64,000 bases of DNA from positions 62,001-126,000 of the forward strand of contig NZ_PGCP01000005.1 of NCBI RefSeq assembly GCF_002812985.1, in the 5' to 3' direction. The notes below the pieces were generated by a model that had not been told where the DNA came from, did not search any database, and saw only the letters and a program-made list of their open reading frames with translations. Shown here in pieces: positions 9,316 through 18,960 of the stretch (its first letter is position 1; the number at the start of each line of letters is the position of its first letter). The DNA comes from Aeromonas lusitana (GTDB lineage: Bacteria > Pseudomonadota > Gammaproteobacteria > Enterobacterales > Aeromonadaceae). Both the position numbers and the translations under genes were made by a program.

Positions 9316-10881
9316 TTAAGGGGCAGGATAGACATAGGGGGCCTGCAGCCCGAGGGGGAAGCCCATGCCCCAGTAGAGCAGCAGGAAGATGCTCCAGCTC
9401 ACCAGGAAGGCCAGGGAGTACGGCAGCATCATGGAGACCAGAGTGCCGATGCCGGTGCTCTTCACATACTGCTGGCAATAGACCACCACCAGCGGGAAGA
9501 AGACCATCAGCGGGGTGATGATGTTGGAGGCGGAATCCCCCACCCGGTAGGCGGCCTGGGTCAGCTCGGGGGAGATCCCCACCGCCATCAGCATGGGCAC
9601 CAGGATGGGGCTGATCAGCGCCCACTTGGCCGAGGCCGAGCCCACCACCAGGTTGACGGTAGCGGTCAGCAGTATGATGCCGACGATTGTCACCTCCCCC
9701 GGCAGGGCCAGGGCATGCAGCACCTCGGCGCCGGACAGGGCCAGCAGGGTACCTAGGTTGGAGTCACCGAACGCCTTGATGAAGAGGGCGCAGAAGAAGG
9801 CCATCACCATGTAGGAGCCCATCTTGTTCATGGTGGCCGACATGGCGTCAATCACGTCCTTGCCGCTCTTGAAGTTGCCCGCCACAAAGCCGTAGACGAT
9901 ACCGGGCAGGATGAACAGCAGGAAGATGAGCGGCACGATGGATTTCATCACGGGGGCGGCGAAGGTGGTGAGCGATCCGTCTTCGGCCCGCATCGGCGAG
10001 TCGCTCGGCGACAGGGCCAGCCCCAGCAGCACTATGGCCGCCAGCATGGCGAAGCCTGCCCAGTTGAAGGCCCGGCTCTCCTGGGCGCTGTAGCGGCCCA
10101 TCTCGTCGGCGCTCTCCAGCTCCTCATTGAGGGGAATGTGCTTGAGGCGCGGCTCCACCACCTTCTCGGTGACAAACCAGCCCACGCAGATGATCAGCAG
10201 GGAGGAGGCGCCGGTGAAGAAGATGTTGCACAGGGTGTTGACCATGTAGTCCGGATCGAGCAGCTGGGCCGCCGACTGGGTGAAGCCCTGCAGCAAGGCA
10301 TCACCGCCCGAGGGCAGGAAGTTTGCGGCAAAGCCACCGGAGACCCCGGCGAAGGCCGCGGCGATCCCCGCCAGGGGATGGCGCCCGGCGGCGTGGAAGA
10401 TGATGCCGCCGATGGGGATGACCAGCACGTAACCCGCATCCGCCGCCGTGTGGCTGACGATGGCCACCAGGATCAGCATGGGGGTCAGGAAACGGGCCGG
10501 GGTCACTTTCAGCAGCTTCTTGAGGCCGGTGTTGATGAAGCCGGACTGCTCGGCGACGCCCACCCCCAGCATGGCCACCAGCACGATACCGAGCGGCGCA
10601 AAACTGGTGAAGGTGGTGACCATGCTGGCGAGAAACTCGGCAAGGCCGGCCCCGGTCAGCAGGTTGTTGACCACCACGGCCTCACCGGTGCGGGGATTGA
10701 CCAGATCGAAGGAAAATTGGGAGAGGATCCAGGAACCGCCCCAGACGATCAGCAGGGCGTAGAGGAATAACATGGCGGGATCCGGCAGCTTGTTGCCCGC
10801 CTTCTCGACCCCGTTCAAAAAGCGGTTTAACCAGCCATTGGGCGGGCTGCTTGGATGCTCGTTCACTGCGGCTTGACTCAT
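9316..10881 (-). CDS. AbgT-family transporter
   Basis: This 521-residue membrane protein has around a dozen hydrophobic segments and AbgT family signatures, such as PLGIVLVAMLGVGVAEQSGF in the first third and GSASAKWALISPILVPMLM in the last. E. coli AbgT imports p-aminobenzoyl-glutamate, while relatives MtrF and YdaH export sulfonamides and PABA. The sequence does not tell which role applies here. There is no neighbouring abgA/abgB hydrolase, which weakens a purely catabolic reading. The gene appears monocistronic, with a strong terminator. Confidence 0.9.
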   Translation of the reverse strand: MSQAAVNEHPSSPPNGWLNRFLNGVEKAGNKLPDPAMLFLYALLIVWGGSWILSQFSFDLVNPRTGEAVVVNNLLTGAGLAEFLASMVTTFTSFAPLGIVLVAMLGVGVAEQSGFINTGLKKLLKVTPARFLTPMLILVAIVSHTAADAGYVLVIPIGGIIFHAAGRHPLAGIAAAFAGVSGGFAANFLPSGGDALLQGFTQSAAQLLDPDYMVNTLCNIFFTGASSLLIICVGWFVTEKVVEPRLKHIPLNEELESADEMGRYSAQESRAFNWAGFAMLAAIVLLGLALSPSDSPMRAEDGSLTTFAAPVMKSIVPLIFLLFILPGIVYGFVAGNFKSGKDVIDAMSATMNKMGSYMVMAFFCALFIKAFGDSNLGTLLALSGAEVLHALALPGEVTIVGIILLTATVNLVVGSASAKWALISPILVPMLMAVGISPELTQAAYRVGDSASNIITPLMVFFPLVVVYCQQYVKSTGIGTLVSMMLPYSLAFLVSWSIFLLLYWGMGFPLGLQAPYVYPAP

Positions 10882-11034
10882 TATGGTGATACTCCATTAC
10901 CAAGGAATGAGCGCGCATACTAGCGATAACGTCCAAGGAATCCCATGATACGAGACAAATATTCGATTAATTATGTTTAATTTGGCATGTCACGCTTCAG
11001 AAACGGGACATGCCGCACATTATTTGCTGTGATG

Positions 11035-13038
11035 TCAGGCAGTTACCAAGGGGTAGTGGCCCATCTTGCACTGGATCCCGAAGCCCGCGGCCGCCACTTC
11101 CTGCGCCGTCATGGGGGTGCTGAACAGGAAGCCCTGGAACACGTGACAACCCTGGGCACGCAGAGCCGCCAACTCGTGGGCATCCTCCACCCCCTCCGCC
11201 AGGATCCCGAGCCCGAGACTGGTGGCCATGGCGACCGTGGCCCGGATCACCGGCAGATTGAGCCCCACCACGAAGGAGCGATCCAGCTTGATGGTATCGA
11301 TGGGCAGCCGGTTGAGGTAGGCAAGCGACGAGTAGCCGGTACCAAAATCATCGATGGCTATCTTGATCCCCTGCTCGCTCAAGGCGTCGAGGATCTCGAT
11401 GCAGCCCTTCATGTCCAGCATCAGCACGGTTTCGGTCAGCTCCAGGGTCAGCAGGCTGGCGTCGACCCCATACTCCTCGAGCTGCTGCGCCACCAGCTCC
11501 GGCAGGGACGAGGAGAGCTGGAAGCCGGACAGGTTGACCGAGACTGGCACCCGCAGCTGCCATTGCCGTTGCCACTCCCCCATCTGGGCCAAGGCGGTGG
11601 AGAGCACCCAGCTCCCTATCTCACGAATGAGCCCCATGTCCTCGGCCAGGGGAATGAACTCCCCGGGCGAGACCTGGCCCAGCACAGGGTTGTGCCAGCG
11701 CAGCAGGGCCTCGAAGCCGATAAGCTTGCCCTGGGCCACATCCACCTGGGGCTGATAGCGCAGGCTCAGCTCCCCCCGGCCGATGGCCTTGGCCAGAAAC
11801 TGTTTCAGGGTCAGCTTGCGGTGCAGGCTCTGCTGCATGCTGGGGGTGAAACGCTGCCAGCGCAGGCGCCCCATCTGCTTGGCCTGATACATGGCCATGT
11901 CGGCGCGGGTGATCAGGTTATCGCCATCATCGGCATCGTCCGGGTAGATGGCGATGCCGATGCTGCCGCCTATGGTGACCTCGGGCACCCCGCTCAGCTG
12001 CAGCGGCTTGCTCATCTGGGAGAGCATGAGATCCGCCACCTCCTGGGCCCGCTCGCTGGATTGACTGAGCGGCACCAGGGCGGTGAATTCGTCCCCCCCG
12101 AGGCGCGCCAGCTCCACGTCCCGCGGGCAGATCTGCTTGAGCCGCCCGGCCACCCGCTCCAGCAGGCGATCCCCCGCCTTGTGGCCATAGTTGTCATTGA
12201 CCAGCTTGAAGTTGTCCAAGTCCATGAACACCAGGGCAAAGCGCCCCCCCAGGCCACAGTAGGCCTCGAGGGACTTCATCAGGCCGTAGCGGTTGAGCAG
12301 GCCGGTGAGGGAGTCATGCCAGGCCATGTGACGGTGCTCCAGCTCCTCGAGCTTGCGATCCGTGATGTCGCGCATGGTGAGCAGGATCCGGGCCCCCTGC
12401 TGGATGTGGCGGAACTGGTATTGGAACCAGCGCATCCCCTTGAGGGTACGGCACTCCCCCTCGCTCACCACCTCGTCGAGGTGGGACAGGCGCCGGTAGA
12501 AGGCCTCATCGCAACCGGAGAAGACCTGGGTCAGCTCGGTGACGACATTGCCAAAGCACAGATCAAAATGGTGATTGCCGCTCTCGAGGCGGCCCTGATT
12601 GTCGAACAGGCAGGCCAGGGTATCGCCGGTGGCGAGGGAAGATTCCTGATAGAGGGTGTCGGCGTCGATCACCGCCTCCGTCATCATCATCAGGCGCCCG
12701 GCTATCTGGACACCGGAGAGGCGCAGGTAGACCTGCTTTCTGACCCCTTTCGGGGAGATGGTCCACCACTCGTTGTAACTGCGTCCCTGTTGAAAATCCC
12801 CGAGATAGCGCTGCAGCAGCAGGTCGATGGCGGCGGCCATGTCGGCCGAGAAGTCGCGGGATTGCAGCTCGGCCAGGGAGCTCGCCTCCCACAGTCCCAG
12901 TGCCGAGCGATTGGCCCAATAGATATGATGGCGCTGGATGTCATAGACCCAGATGGGCGTATGGAGCACATCCATCGCATTGAGTAGGGATTCGTCTAGC
13001 GTATTCATCTTGAGTGGTGATTCATGCTGATCGCTCAT
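11035..13038 (-). CDS. Cyclic-di-GMP protein with PAS, GGDEF and EAL domains
   Basis: From the chosen start this is 667 residues: two PAS-like regions (about 15-130 and 130-240), a GGDEF domain (about 245-400) and an EAL domain (about 420-660). The cyclase motif RLGGDEFTALV is intact. EAL residues are also intact: EALLRW, the VNLSGFQL asparagine, DDFGTGYSS, IKLDRSFV and LAEGVED. Both activities are therefore possible. No RxxD inhibitory site is seen before GGDEF. No clear ribosome-binding site marks the start; ATGs ending at 13119, 13038 and 13008 all remain possible. It has no transmembrane segment, so the sensor is probably cytoplasmic. Confidence 0.93.
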   Translation of the reverse strand: MSDQHESPLKMNTLDESLLNAMDVLHTPIWVYDIQRHHIYWANRSALGLWEASSLAELQSRDFSADMAAAIDLLLQRYLGDFQQGRSYNEWWTISPKGVRKQVYLRLSGVQIAGRLMMMTEAVIDADTLYQESSLATGDTLACLFDNQGRLESGNHHFDLCFGNVVTELTQVFSGCDEAFYRRLSHLDEVVSEGECRTLKGMRWFQYQFRHIQQGARILLTMRDITDRKLEELEHRHMAWHDSLTGLLNRYGLMKSLEAYCGLGGRFALVFMDLDNFKLVNDNYGHKAGDRLLERVAGRLKQICPRDVELARLGGDEFTALVPLSQSSERAQEVADLMLSQMSKPLQLSGVPEVTIGGSIGIAIYPDDADDGDNLITRADMAMYQAKQMGRLRWQRFTPSMQQSLHRKLTLKQFLAKAIGRGELSLRYQPQVDVAQGKLIGFEALLRWHNPVLGQVSPGEFIPLAEDMGLIREIGSWVLSTALAQMGEWQRQWQLRVPVSVNLSGFQLSSSLPELVAQQLEEYGVDASLLTLELTETVLMLDMKGCIEILDALSEQGIKIAIDDFGTGYSSLAYLNRLPIDTIKLDRSFVVGLNLPVIRATVAMATSLGLGILAEGVEDAHELAALRAQGCHVFQGFLFSTPMTAQEVAAAGFGIQCKMGHYPLVTA

Positions 13039-13144
13039 CGCAAACACCAGCCACGGCAGCCCTGCATACGCGCCTCCATGCTGGTACAAAATTTGATCCG
13101 GCCCATAATCTGGAAACATGCTGGTGAAAAAGGGCCGACATCAT

Positions 13145-13846
13145 ATGAAAACGCTACATGTGATCCCCATGGTCAGAAGAAATGGACTCACAATGATATT
13201 GTTAGGAATGGTCATGACCATTGCTATGATTTTTATACTTTTTTTCCTTCGCGAACAACTATTAATCCCCGCCATCTCCCTCCTGCTCGCGGGCCTGATG
13301 ACAGCTTTTGTCGGCGTGCTGAAACTCCATGAGCCTCATTTTAGTCTCTCTCTCTGTCAGGATTGTCTGCAATATCACCACAAGTACGGTGGTTGGATCC
13401 TGAAATGGAGAAATATTCAGCGAATTGACCAGCCACGTATCCATTTGGGGTGGGATCTGGTGGCCCTGCCCTACATTGGATTGAAGATAAAGGATTACGA
13501 CGATTTTTTGACGTTGATCACACCCCGGCTGGCGGTGCGCCTGCTGACCGAACAGCGCGCCGTGCTGCTGCAGGCGATGCAGAGCGAGCAGCCAAACTGC
13601 CTCGGCGGCAGCTGTGGATCCGGCCTGCTGGGGGAAGGCTTGCTGGAGGAGAGTCACTTTCGCTCCCCGTCCGGCCAACGCTACGAGGGGGTGATCGCCA
13701 TGCTCGGCAACCGCATGACCAGGCTGCGGGATCTGCTGGGGTATGACCTGCTGGTGCCGGACAACAGCCTGGATCGCCCCCCCACGGATTTTGTGCATTT
13801 GCTCAATCAATACCGGCGGGAGTCGAATCTAATCCAGATCAATTAA
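13145..13846 (+). CDS. DUF2982-like two-TM membrane protein
   Basis: This 233-residue protein has two N-terminal membrane segments (about 14-38 and 42-60) and a cytoplasmic domain. It contains a CQDC pair near residue 78 and a CLGGSC pair near residue 155. It resembles the gammaproteobacterial DUF2982 family, which has no known function; that assignment is from memory of the family and uncertain. The ATG at 13145 is used. It diverges from the GGDEF-EAL gene and is followed at 77 bases by a LysR gene on the same strand. Confidence 0.7.
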   Translation: MKTLHVIPMVRRNGLTMILLGMVMTIAMIFILFFLREQLLIPAISLLLAGLMTAFVGVLKLHEPHFSLSLCQDCLQYHHKYGGWILKWRNIQRIDQPRIHLGWDLVALPYIGLKIKDYDDFLTLITPRLAVRLLTEQRAVLLQAMQSEQPNCLGGSCGSGLLGEGLLEESHFRSPSGQRYEGVIAMLGNRMTRLRDLLGYDLLVPDNSLDRPPTDFVHLLNQYRRESNLIQIN

Positions 13847-13923
13847 ACGCCCGATTGCGCTTGCCAAGCCAGGCGACTCTTCATAAGGTCTCTGGCTTGT
13901 TACAAATACCCCCTAAGCCGCTT

Positions 13924-14868
13924 ATGAAGTACATCGAAGAGTTCTATCTGTTCGTCAAGGTGGTGCAAGAGGGCGGTTTCTCCCACGCCGCTGCCGCGCT
14001 GGGCATGCCGACCGGCACCATCAGTCGACGTATCTCCCAGTTGGAAGAGCAGCTCGGCCATACCCTGCTCCACAGATCCACCCGCAAGCTGCGCCTCACC
14101 GACGAGGGGCTGCGCTATTACGAGCGCCTGTGTACCCCGCTCGCCGACATAGAGCAAGCCACCGGCGAAATTCAGGGTCAGGAGCAGGACATCAGCGGCC
14201 TTATCCGCCTCGCCGCTCCCATCGCCCTCTCCAACACCATACTGGTCGACATGCTGGCCGACTTCGGCCTGCGCTACCCCGGGGTGCAGTTCGACATCAG
14301 CCAGACCAACGATCACTCCCCCCTCAGCGATCAGGACAGGGATCTGGTGTTCTTCAACGGCGAGCTGCCCCAGTCCCTGCCCAACGCCCTCTGCCTCGGG
14401 CACATCGAATACGGCCTGTTCGCCTCCCCCCTCTACCTGGAGAAGATGGGCACCCCATCCCACCCGGCGCAGCTGGAGGAGCACGATCTCATCTACTGCT
14501 GGCCCCACCAGCACTGGCAACTGATCGGGAAAGACGAGCAGATGGTACAGGTCAAGCGCGCGCCGCGCCTGAGTGTCAACCAGACCCAGGCCGCGGTGCG
14601 GGCCGCCAGGCGCCACCTTGGCATCGTCAATGCCCCCCAGCACTATGTGCACCCCTTCTTGCAGGACGAGCAGCTGGTGGCCGTGCTACCGGACTGGCAA
14701 TCGGGCCGGCGCCCCTTCTACATGCTGCGCTGCCAGCCCCAGTTCACCCCGCTGCGTGTTAAGATGTTCGCCGAGTTCGTCGAAAAATATTCCGTGCGCT
14801 ACCGCCACCATCAGCGGGACGATCAATTCTTGCCGGCCATGCCCTTGCCCATTGCATCTGACGCTTGA
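13924..14868 (+). CDS. LysR-family transcriptional regulator
   Basis: This 314-residue regulator has a winged HTH at the N-terminus (FSHAAAALGMPTGTISRRIS at about 19-38) and a LysR effector domain from about residue 90. The start MKYIEEFYLFVKVV matches the family. An upstream extension of 23 codons has no domain match. Unlike most LysR genes it is not divergent from an obvious target; its neighbours are co-directional. Effector and regulon are unknown. Confidence 0.9.
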   Translation: MKYIEEFYLFVKVVQEGGFSHAAAALGMPTGTISRRISQLEEQLGHTLLHRSTRKLRLTDEGLRYYERLCTPLADIEQATGEIQGQEQDISGLIRLAAPIALSNTILVDMLADFGLRYPGVQFDISQTNDHSPLSDQDRDLVFFNGELPQSLPNALCLGHIEYGLFASPLYLEKMGTPSHPAQLEEHDLIYCWPHQHWQLIGKDEQMVQVKRAPRLSVNQTQAAVRAARRHLGIVNAPQHYVHPFLQDEQLVAVLPDWQSGRRPFYMLRCQPQFTPLRVKMFAEFVEKYSVRYRHHQRDDQFLPAMPLPIASDA

Positions 14869-14914
14869 TGGCGCACACTTAGCGCAACGCTCGTTGCACA
14901 GGTCCGCTAACACT

Positions 14915-15937
14915 ATGAATGTATTGATATGTGATGACTCGGGCTTCGCTCGCAAACAACTGGCGCGCGCCCTGCCCGCGGACTGGAACATCAAGCTGCA
15001 CCAGGCCGCCGATGGTCTGGAAGGGGTGGAGCAGATCCTGATGGGCAATGGGGATCTGATCTTTCTGGATCTGACCATGCCAGAAATGGATGGTTACGGG
15101 GTGCTGGAGACCCTCCAGCGGGAAGGGCTTCGCAACAAGGTGATCGTGGTCTCCGGCGACATCCAGCCGGAAGCCTATCAGCGCGTCATGGCGCTGGGGG
15201 CCCTGGATTTCATCAAGAAACCCGCCGCTCCCGAGACCCTGCGCGAACTGCTGCGCCGGCACGGCCTGTGGCAGCAAAGCGCCCCAGCGCCTCTACCCGT
15301 TGCCGTCCAGGGCAGCGACCAACACCCGGTGCAGAGTGCCATCCAGTTCACCCCGGAGCTGAGGGACGTCTACCAGGAGCTCGCCAACGTCGCCATGGGT
15401 CAGGCCGCCGATCTGCTGGCCCGGTTGCTCGGTGCCTTCGTGCTGCTGCCTATCCCGAACGTCAACGTGCTAGAGGTCTCCGAGCTGCACATGGCGCTCT
15501 CGGCCGCCGCCGAGTCCGATACCCTCTCCGCCGTCTGCCAGGGCTTCATCGGCGCCGGCATCGCGGGTGAGGCGCTCATCTTGTTCCACGACGCCAGCTT
15601 CCAGGATCTCGCCAGACTGATGAACCATCAGGGCCCGCTCGATCACGGCGTCGAGCTGGAGCTCTTGATGGACACGGCCAACGTGCTGATCGGCGCCTTC
15701 CTGCGCGGCTACGCCAACCAGCTCGACACCCCCTTCAGCCAGGGCCATCCCGTGGTACTGGGTCAACACAGATCCATTCAAGATCTCATCCAGACCAACC
15801 AGAGCCGCTGGCGCCGCACCCTGGCCATCGAGATCAACTACCGGATCCAGGGACACGCGGTGCAGTGCGATCTCCTGCTGCTGTTCACCGAAGATTCCAT
15901 CGCCACCATGAATCACAAGATCATGCATATGCTCTAG
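14915..15937 (+). CDS. CheY-like receiver fused to a CheC-type phosphatase domain
   Basis: This protein is 340 residues. Residues 1-115 form a receiver domain with acidic pair D7/D8, phosphoacceptor D52 in FLDLTMPEMDG, S80 and K102. Residues 145-340 look like a CheC/CheX domain. The phosphatase motif E-x2-N-x22-P is visible as E155, N158 and P181. A second, altered copy occurs in MDTAN near residue 240. CheC proteins dephosphorylate CheY-P, so this may be a self-limiting or cross-acting phosphatase. A small PAS protein follows 56 bases downstream. No kinase or chemoreceptor lies nearby. Confidence 0.85.
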   Translation: MNVLICDDSGFARKQLARALPADWNIKLHQAADGLEGVEQILMGNGDLIFLDLTMPEMDGYGVLETLQREGLRNKVIVVSGDIQPEAYQRVMALGALDFIKKPAAPETLRELLRRHGLWQQSAPAPLPVAVQGSDQHPVQSAIQFTPELRDVYQELANVAMGQAADLLARLLGAFVLLPIPNVNVLEVSELHMALSAAAESDTLSAVCQGFIGAGIAGEALILFHDASFQDLARLMNHQGPLDHGVELELLMDTANVLIGAFLRGYANQLDTPFSQGHPVVLGQHRSIQDLIQTNQSRWRRTLAIEINYRIQGHAVQCDLLLLFTEDSIATMNHKIMHML

Positions 15938-15993
15938 AGGCCAAAAGGCCCTCCGGCAGCATAAATGACCAGACAAGACACAGAGGAGTGACC

Positions 15994-16425
15994 ATGGAAA
16001 TCCGCGAATTTCACTGGCTGATGAACATAGTCCAGAACCTGGACGTGGGGCTGGTGGTGCTCGACAAGGAGCACAGGGTACAGGTGTGGAACGGCTTCAT
16101 GGAGAGCCACAGCGGCCGGCTGGCGGGCGAGGTGCGGGATCAGGTGCTGTTTGATCTCTTCCCCGACGTCGACAGGGCCTGGTTCGAACGCAAGGCGAAC
16201 ATGGTGTTCAAGCTCAACAACCGCGCCTTCAGCACCTGGGAGCAGCGCCCCTACCTGCTGCGCTTCTCCAACTACCGCCCCATCACGGGTTCGGCACCCC
16301 ACATGTACCAGAACCTGACCCTGGTACCGCTCGCCGATTTTGGCGGCCAGGTCACCCATCTGGCCATCATGATCTACGACGCCACCGACGAGGCCATGCT
16401 GATCATGGGCCAGCGCCAAGGCTGA
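15994..16425 (+). CDS. Small stand-alone PAS-domain protein
   Basis: This 143-residue protein is essentially one PAS domain: NLDVGLVVLDKEHRVQVWN near the N-terminus, the LFDLFPDVDR region, and a final beta strand with THLAIMIYDATDE. No output domain is present. GAGGAG six bases upstream of the ATG supports the start. It immediately follows the CheY-CheC gene and shares its strand, with a terminator after it, so the two probably form an operon. A reasonable inference is that it senses a ligand or redox state and works with the receiver protein or a distant kinase. Confidence 0.85.
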   Translation: MEIREFHWLMNIVQNLDVGLVVLDKEHRVQVWNGFMESHSGRLAGEVRDQVLFDLFPDVDRAWFERKANMVFKLNNRAFSTWEQRPYLLRFSNYRPITGSAPHMYQNLTLVPLADFGGQVTHLAIMIYDATDEAMLIMGQRQG

Positions 16426-16442
16426 TCCCGCCATCGACCTCG

Positions 16443-16475
16443 ACAAAAAGGGCGCCATCAGGCGCCCTTTTTGTT
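16443..16475. terminator. Bidirectional terminator between the PAS gene and ltaE
   Basis: AAAAAGGGCGCC / GGCGCCCTTTTT stem. It is flanked by A and T runs, so it can stop both converging transcripts. Confidence 0.92.
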
Positions 16476-16504
16476 ATCTCATCCGAGAGCCATGACCAAG
16501 AGTG

Positions 16505-17521
16505 TCATGCGCTCAGGTACTCGGTGAAGGCGTCGATCACCTCTTCGATGTCATCGTCGGTGAGCTGCAGATGGGTAACCAGCCGCATCTCACCGTAGCC
16601 GGAGAAGAGGATGCCGCGCTCCTTCATAAAGGCCAGCAAGCGCTCGCTCTGCTCTTTCGAAAGACGCAGGAACACCATATTGGTCTGCACCTCGGCCAGC
16701 TCCAGCTCGATGCCGGGCAAGGCTGCCAACCCCTCTGCCAACCGTTTGGCACGGCGGTGATCGTCTGCCAGCCTGGTCACATGCTGATCCAGGGCAAACA
16801 GCGCGGCCTGGGCCAGGATCCCCGCCTGACGCATGCCGCCCCCCAGCATCTTGCGCAGCCGTCTGGCCCGCCCGATGAAGTCACGGGAGCCCACCAGCAG
16901 AGAGCCCACGGGTGCCCCCAACCCCTTGGAGAGGCACACGGAGACGCTGTCAAAGGGCGCGGCTATGGCCTGCACCGATTCACCGCTCGCCACCACCGCA
17001 TTGAACAGCCGGGCGCCATCCAGGTGCAGTTGCAGACCTCGGCTGTCGGCGAAGGCCCGCATCTCATGCAGGTAGCTCAGTGGCAGCACCTTGCCGTTAT
17101 GGGTGTTCTCGAGGCAGATGAGCCGGGTCTGGACGAAGTGGGCATCATCGGGGGCGAGGGCGGCGCGCACATCCGCCAGCGCCAGGGTGCCGTCCGCCTG
17201 CATGGGGAGAGGTTGCAGGGCCACGGACCCCAGCACGGCAGAGCCCTGCGCCTCATAGCGGTAGATGTGGGACGCCGAGCCGAGCACGGCTCCTTCGCCA
17301 CGCTGGCAGTGACTCATCATCGCCAGCAGGTTGGACATGGTGCCCGAGGGCACGAACAGGGCGGCCTCTTTGCCGAGCAGCTCGGCGCCCTTGTGTTCGA
17401 GCGCATTGATGCTGGGATCTTCTCCATAGACATCATCCCCCACCTCGGCGTGCAGCATGCTCTGGCGCATGGCCTCCGTGGGCTGGGTCACGGTATCACT
17501 TCGTAAATCGATATAGCGCAT
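16505..17521 (-). CDS. ltaE: Low-specificity L-threonine aldolase
   Basis: This 338-residue PLP enzyme cleaves L-threonine and L-allo-threonine to glycine and acetaldehyde. The fold-type I signatures are present: [14 protein letters not shown] near residue 28, [11 protein letters not shown] near 165, and the PLP lysine in [14 protein letters not shown] near 195. The start ending at 17521 has CAGGAGGATG just upstream and matches the family's [14 protein letters not shown] opening. A longer frame adds 30 unsupported residues. The SDR gene lies upstream on the same strand. Confidence 0.96.
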   Translation of the reverse strand: MRYIDLRSDTVTQPTEAMRQSMLHAEVGDDVYGEDPSINALEHKGAELLGKEAALFVPSGTMSNLLAMMSHCQRGEGAVLGSASHIYRYEAQGSAVLGSVALQPLPMQADGTLALADVRAALAPDDAHFVQTRLICLENTHNGKVLPLSYLHEMRAFADSRGLQLHLDGARLFNAVVASGESVQAIAAPFDSVSVCLSKGLGAPVGSLLVGSRDFIGRARRLRKMLGGGMRQAGILAQAALFALDQHVTRLADDHRRAKRLAEGLAALPGIELELAEVQTNMVFLRLSKEQSERLLAFMKERGILFSGYGEMRLVTHLQLTDDDIEEVIDAFTEYLSA

Positions 17522-17607
17522 GTCATCCTCCTGGTGCAGGTCGATGACATTAACCAGCCAGGGCTGTGCTGGCAAGGGACGGGATGCGGGAATGTGAGCC
17601 CTGCTAC

Positions 17608-18324
17608 TCACCAGGGCAGAGGCTTTCCCTGCAAGTCCAGGAAGCGGCCCGAGTCGGACTGGGTCAAAGTGCCGATGAGATCCAGCAGTCGCGGCGCCAC
17701 CCGGGCGGGATCCTGCAACTGCGCCGGGTCCAGCTCATTTTTGAAGGGTTGCTGCAGGGGAGTATCCATGAGCCCGGGGTGCACGGTAATGACCCCAGCG
17801 CCGGGGAAGCGCTCGGCCCACTCGGCCGCCAGTAGCCTGGCTCCCATGTTGAGCGCCGCCTTGCTCATGCGGTAGCTGTAGCGACTGCCAATGCCCGGCT
17901 GACCTGATTCAGCCTGCCCCAGGCTGCCCGCCAGATCAGAAAGGGTGCAGAGCCAGAGGCGGGAGTCCGGTGTCATCAAGCGGCTCAGGCTGGCGCCCAG
18001 GGCGAGCTGGGGCCAGGCGTTCGCCTCCAGACTCTCGCCGAGCCACTCGGGATCCACCTCCTCCACCCGCCGCTCCGGCATGTGATTGAGATCATAGAGA
18101 AGGCCAATGGTGTTGATCACCACAGTCGGCAGACTGGCCCCATCATAGAGGGTAAACAGGGCCTCGAAGGCGAGTGCATCCACCTCCTGCAGGGGAAAAT
18201 AGCAGGCCGGATCCAGCCCCTTTGGCGCCTGTCTGCCCGCCAGCAACCACTCCTCGCCCCGCTGTGCCAGCTCATGGGCGAGCGCCGTGCCCAGCCCGCC
18301 ACTGCCCAGGATCAGATAGCTCAT
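17608..18324 (-). CDS. Short-chain dehydrogenase/reductase family protein
   Basis: This is about 238 residues with a Rossmann-fold N-terminus ([15 protein letters not shown]). The SDR catalytic pair is in [11 protein letters not shown] near residue 170. NTIGLL and [12 protein letters not shown] also fit SDR loops. The glycine motif is slightly atypical (GSGGLG). Two ATGs lie six bases apart; the inner one ending at 18324 is better spaced from AAGGA. The substrate is unknown. It is 86 bases upstream of ltaE on the same strand, so co-transcription is possible. Confidence 0.85.
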   Translation of the reverse strand: MSYLILGSGGLGTALAHELAQRGEEWLLAGRQAPKGLDPACYFPLQEVDALAFEALFTLYDGASLPTVVINTIGLLYDLNHMPERRVEEVDPEWLGESLEANAWPQLALGASLSRLMTPDSRLWLCTLSDLAGSLGQAESGQPGIGSRYSYRMSKAALNMGARLLAAEWAERFPGAGVITVHPGLMDTPLQQPFKNELDPAQLQDPARVAPRLLDLIGTLTQSDSGRFLDLQGKPLPW

Positions 18325-18408
18325 CTCCATGTCCTTGGATTTGCCGTTTGTTTAGAGGGTATCAGAAGAATCGCTCGCTGCAGACTCACCGGCGGATGCG
18401 GGGCAAGC

Positions 18409-18816
18409 TCAGGCCTCGCTCAGATGGCGGCCGAACTCCCGCGCCCGCGCCAGATCCAAAAATCCATCTCCCTGCTTGTGGCTGCGCAGGAACTGGTAGT
18501 AGGCGAGCAGGGTGACGAGCTGCTCTTCACCGGGCAATGCCTGCTCGGGGTGCCGCTCCTGCAGCAGGGTACCCGCCGCCGCCAGCGCCTCTCTGTCCAC
18601 CACCTCGGCCTGACGATAGAGATAGCCGCAACCGGTGGCGAGCCACTCCAGGGAGCAGTTGGCCCCCATGGCGATCTGGTTGGCCTTGCCAAGACCGGGC
18701 TCGGCCCCCTTCAGATACTTGCGGATCAAGGCTTCACTCAAGCCTACTTTGCGGGCAAACGCGCTCACGCTCCCCTCCCCGATCAGGCTCTGCAGCCTGC
18801 TGGCAAACCCGTTCAT
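18409..18816 (-). CDS. XRE-type HTH transcriptional regulator
   Basis: This 135-residue protein has an N-terminal lambda-repressor-like HTH (about 2-60, with AFARKVGLSEALIRKYLKG) and a short C-terminal helical region without peptidase motifs. It resembles phage-type CI/Cro-like regulators found as chromosomal singletons. The start ending at 18816 follows CAGGAGAG. It diverges from an aldo/keto reductase. A perfect AGTTCGAACT palindrome at 18849-18858 lies in the shared upstream region and could be its operator. There are no other phage genes nearby. Confidence 0.82.
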   Translation of the reverse strand: MNGFASRLQSLIGEGSVSAFARKVGLSEALIRKYLKGAEPGLGKANQIAMGANCSLEWLATGCGYLYRQAEVVDREALAAAGTLLQERHPEQALPGEEQLVTLLAYYQFLRSHKQGDGFLDLARAREFGRHLSEA

Positions 18817-18848
18817 CACACTCTCTCCTGTCCAGGACTCAGAACCAA

Positions 18849-18858
18849 AGTTCGAACT
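18849..18858. promoter_or_regulatory. Palindrome between XRE regulator and aldo/keto reductase
   Basis: AGTTCGAACT is a perfect 10-base palindrome in the 144-base divergent promoter region. It is a candidate operator for the neighbouring HTH protein, on position alone. Confidence 0.3.
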
Positions 18859-18960
18859 CACGAGGGGGGCATTATTGCCTTGTCCGCCAGAAGAGACCAA
18901 GATGCTGTCAGCATTTATTTCCCTTATCCGTCTATTCCCGCTATCCGCGAAGGAGTCATC

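Noticed and set aside
10983-11012. GGCATGTC/GACATGCC inverted repeat as terminator of the GGDEF-EAL gene
   Set aside because: The loop is long and the following bases are not a T run, so the call is too weak to list.
10987-12987. Long plus-strand frame opposite the GGDEF-EAL gene
   Set aside because: Antisense artefact; the minus strand carries intact GGDEF and EAL motifs.
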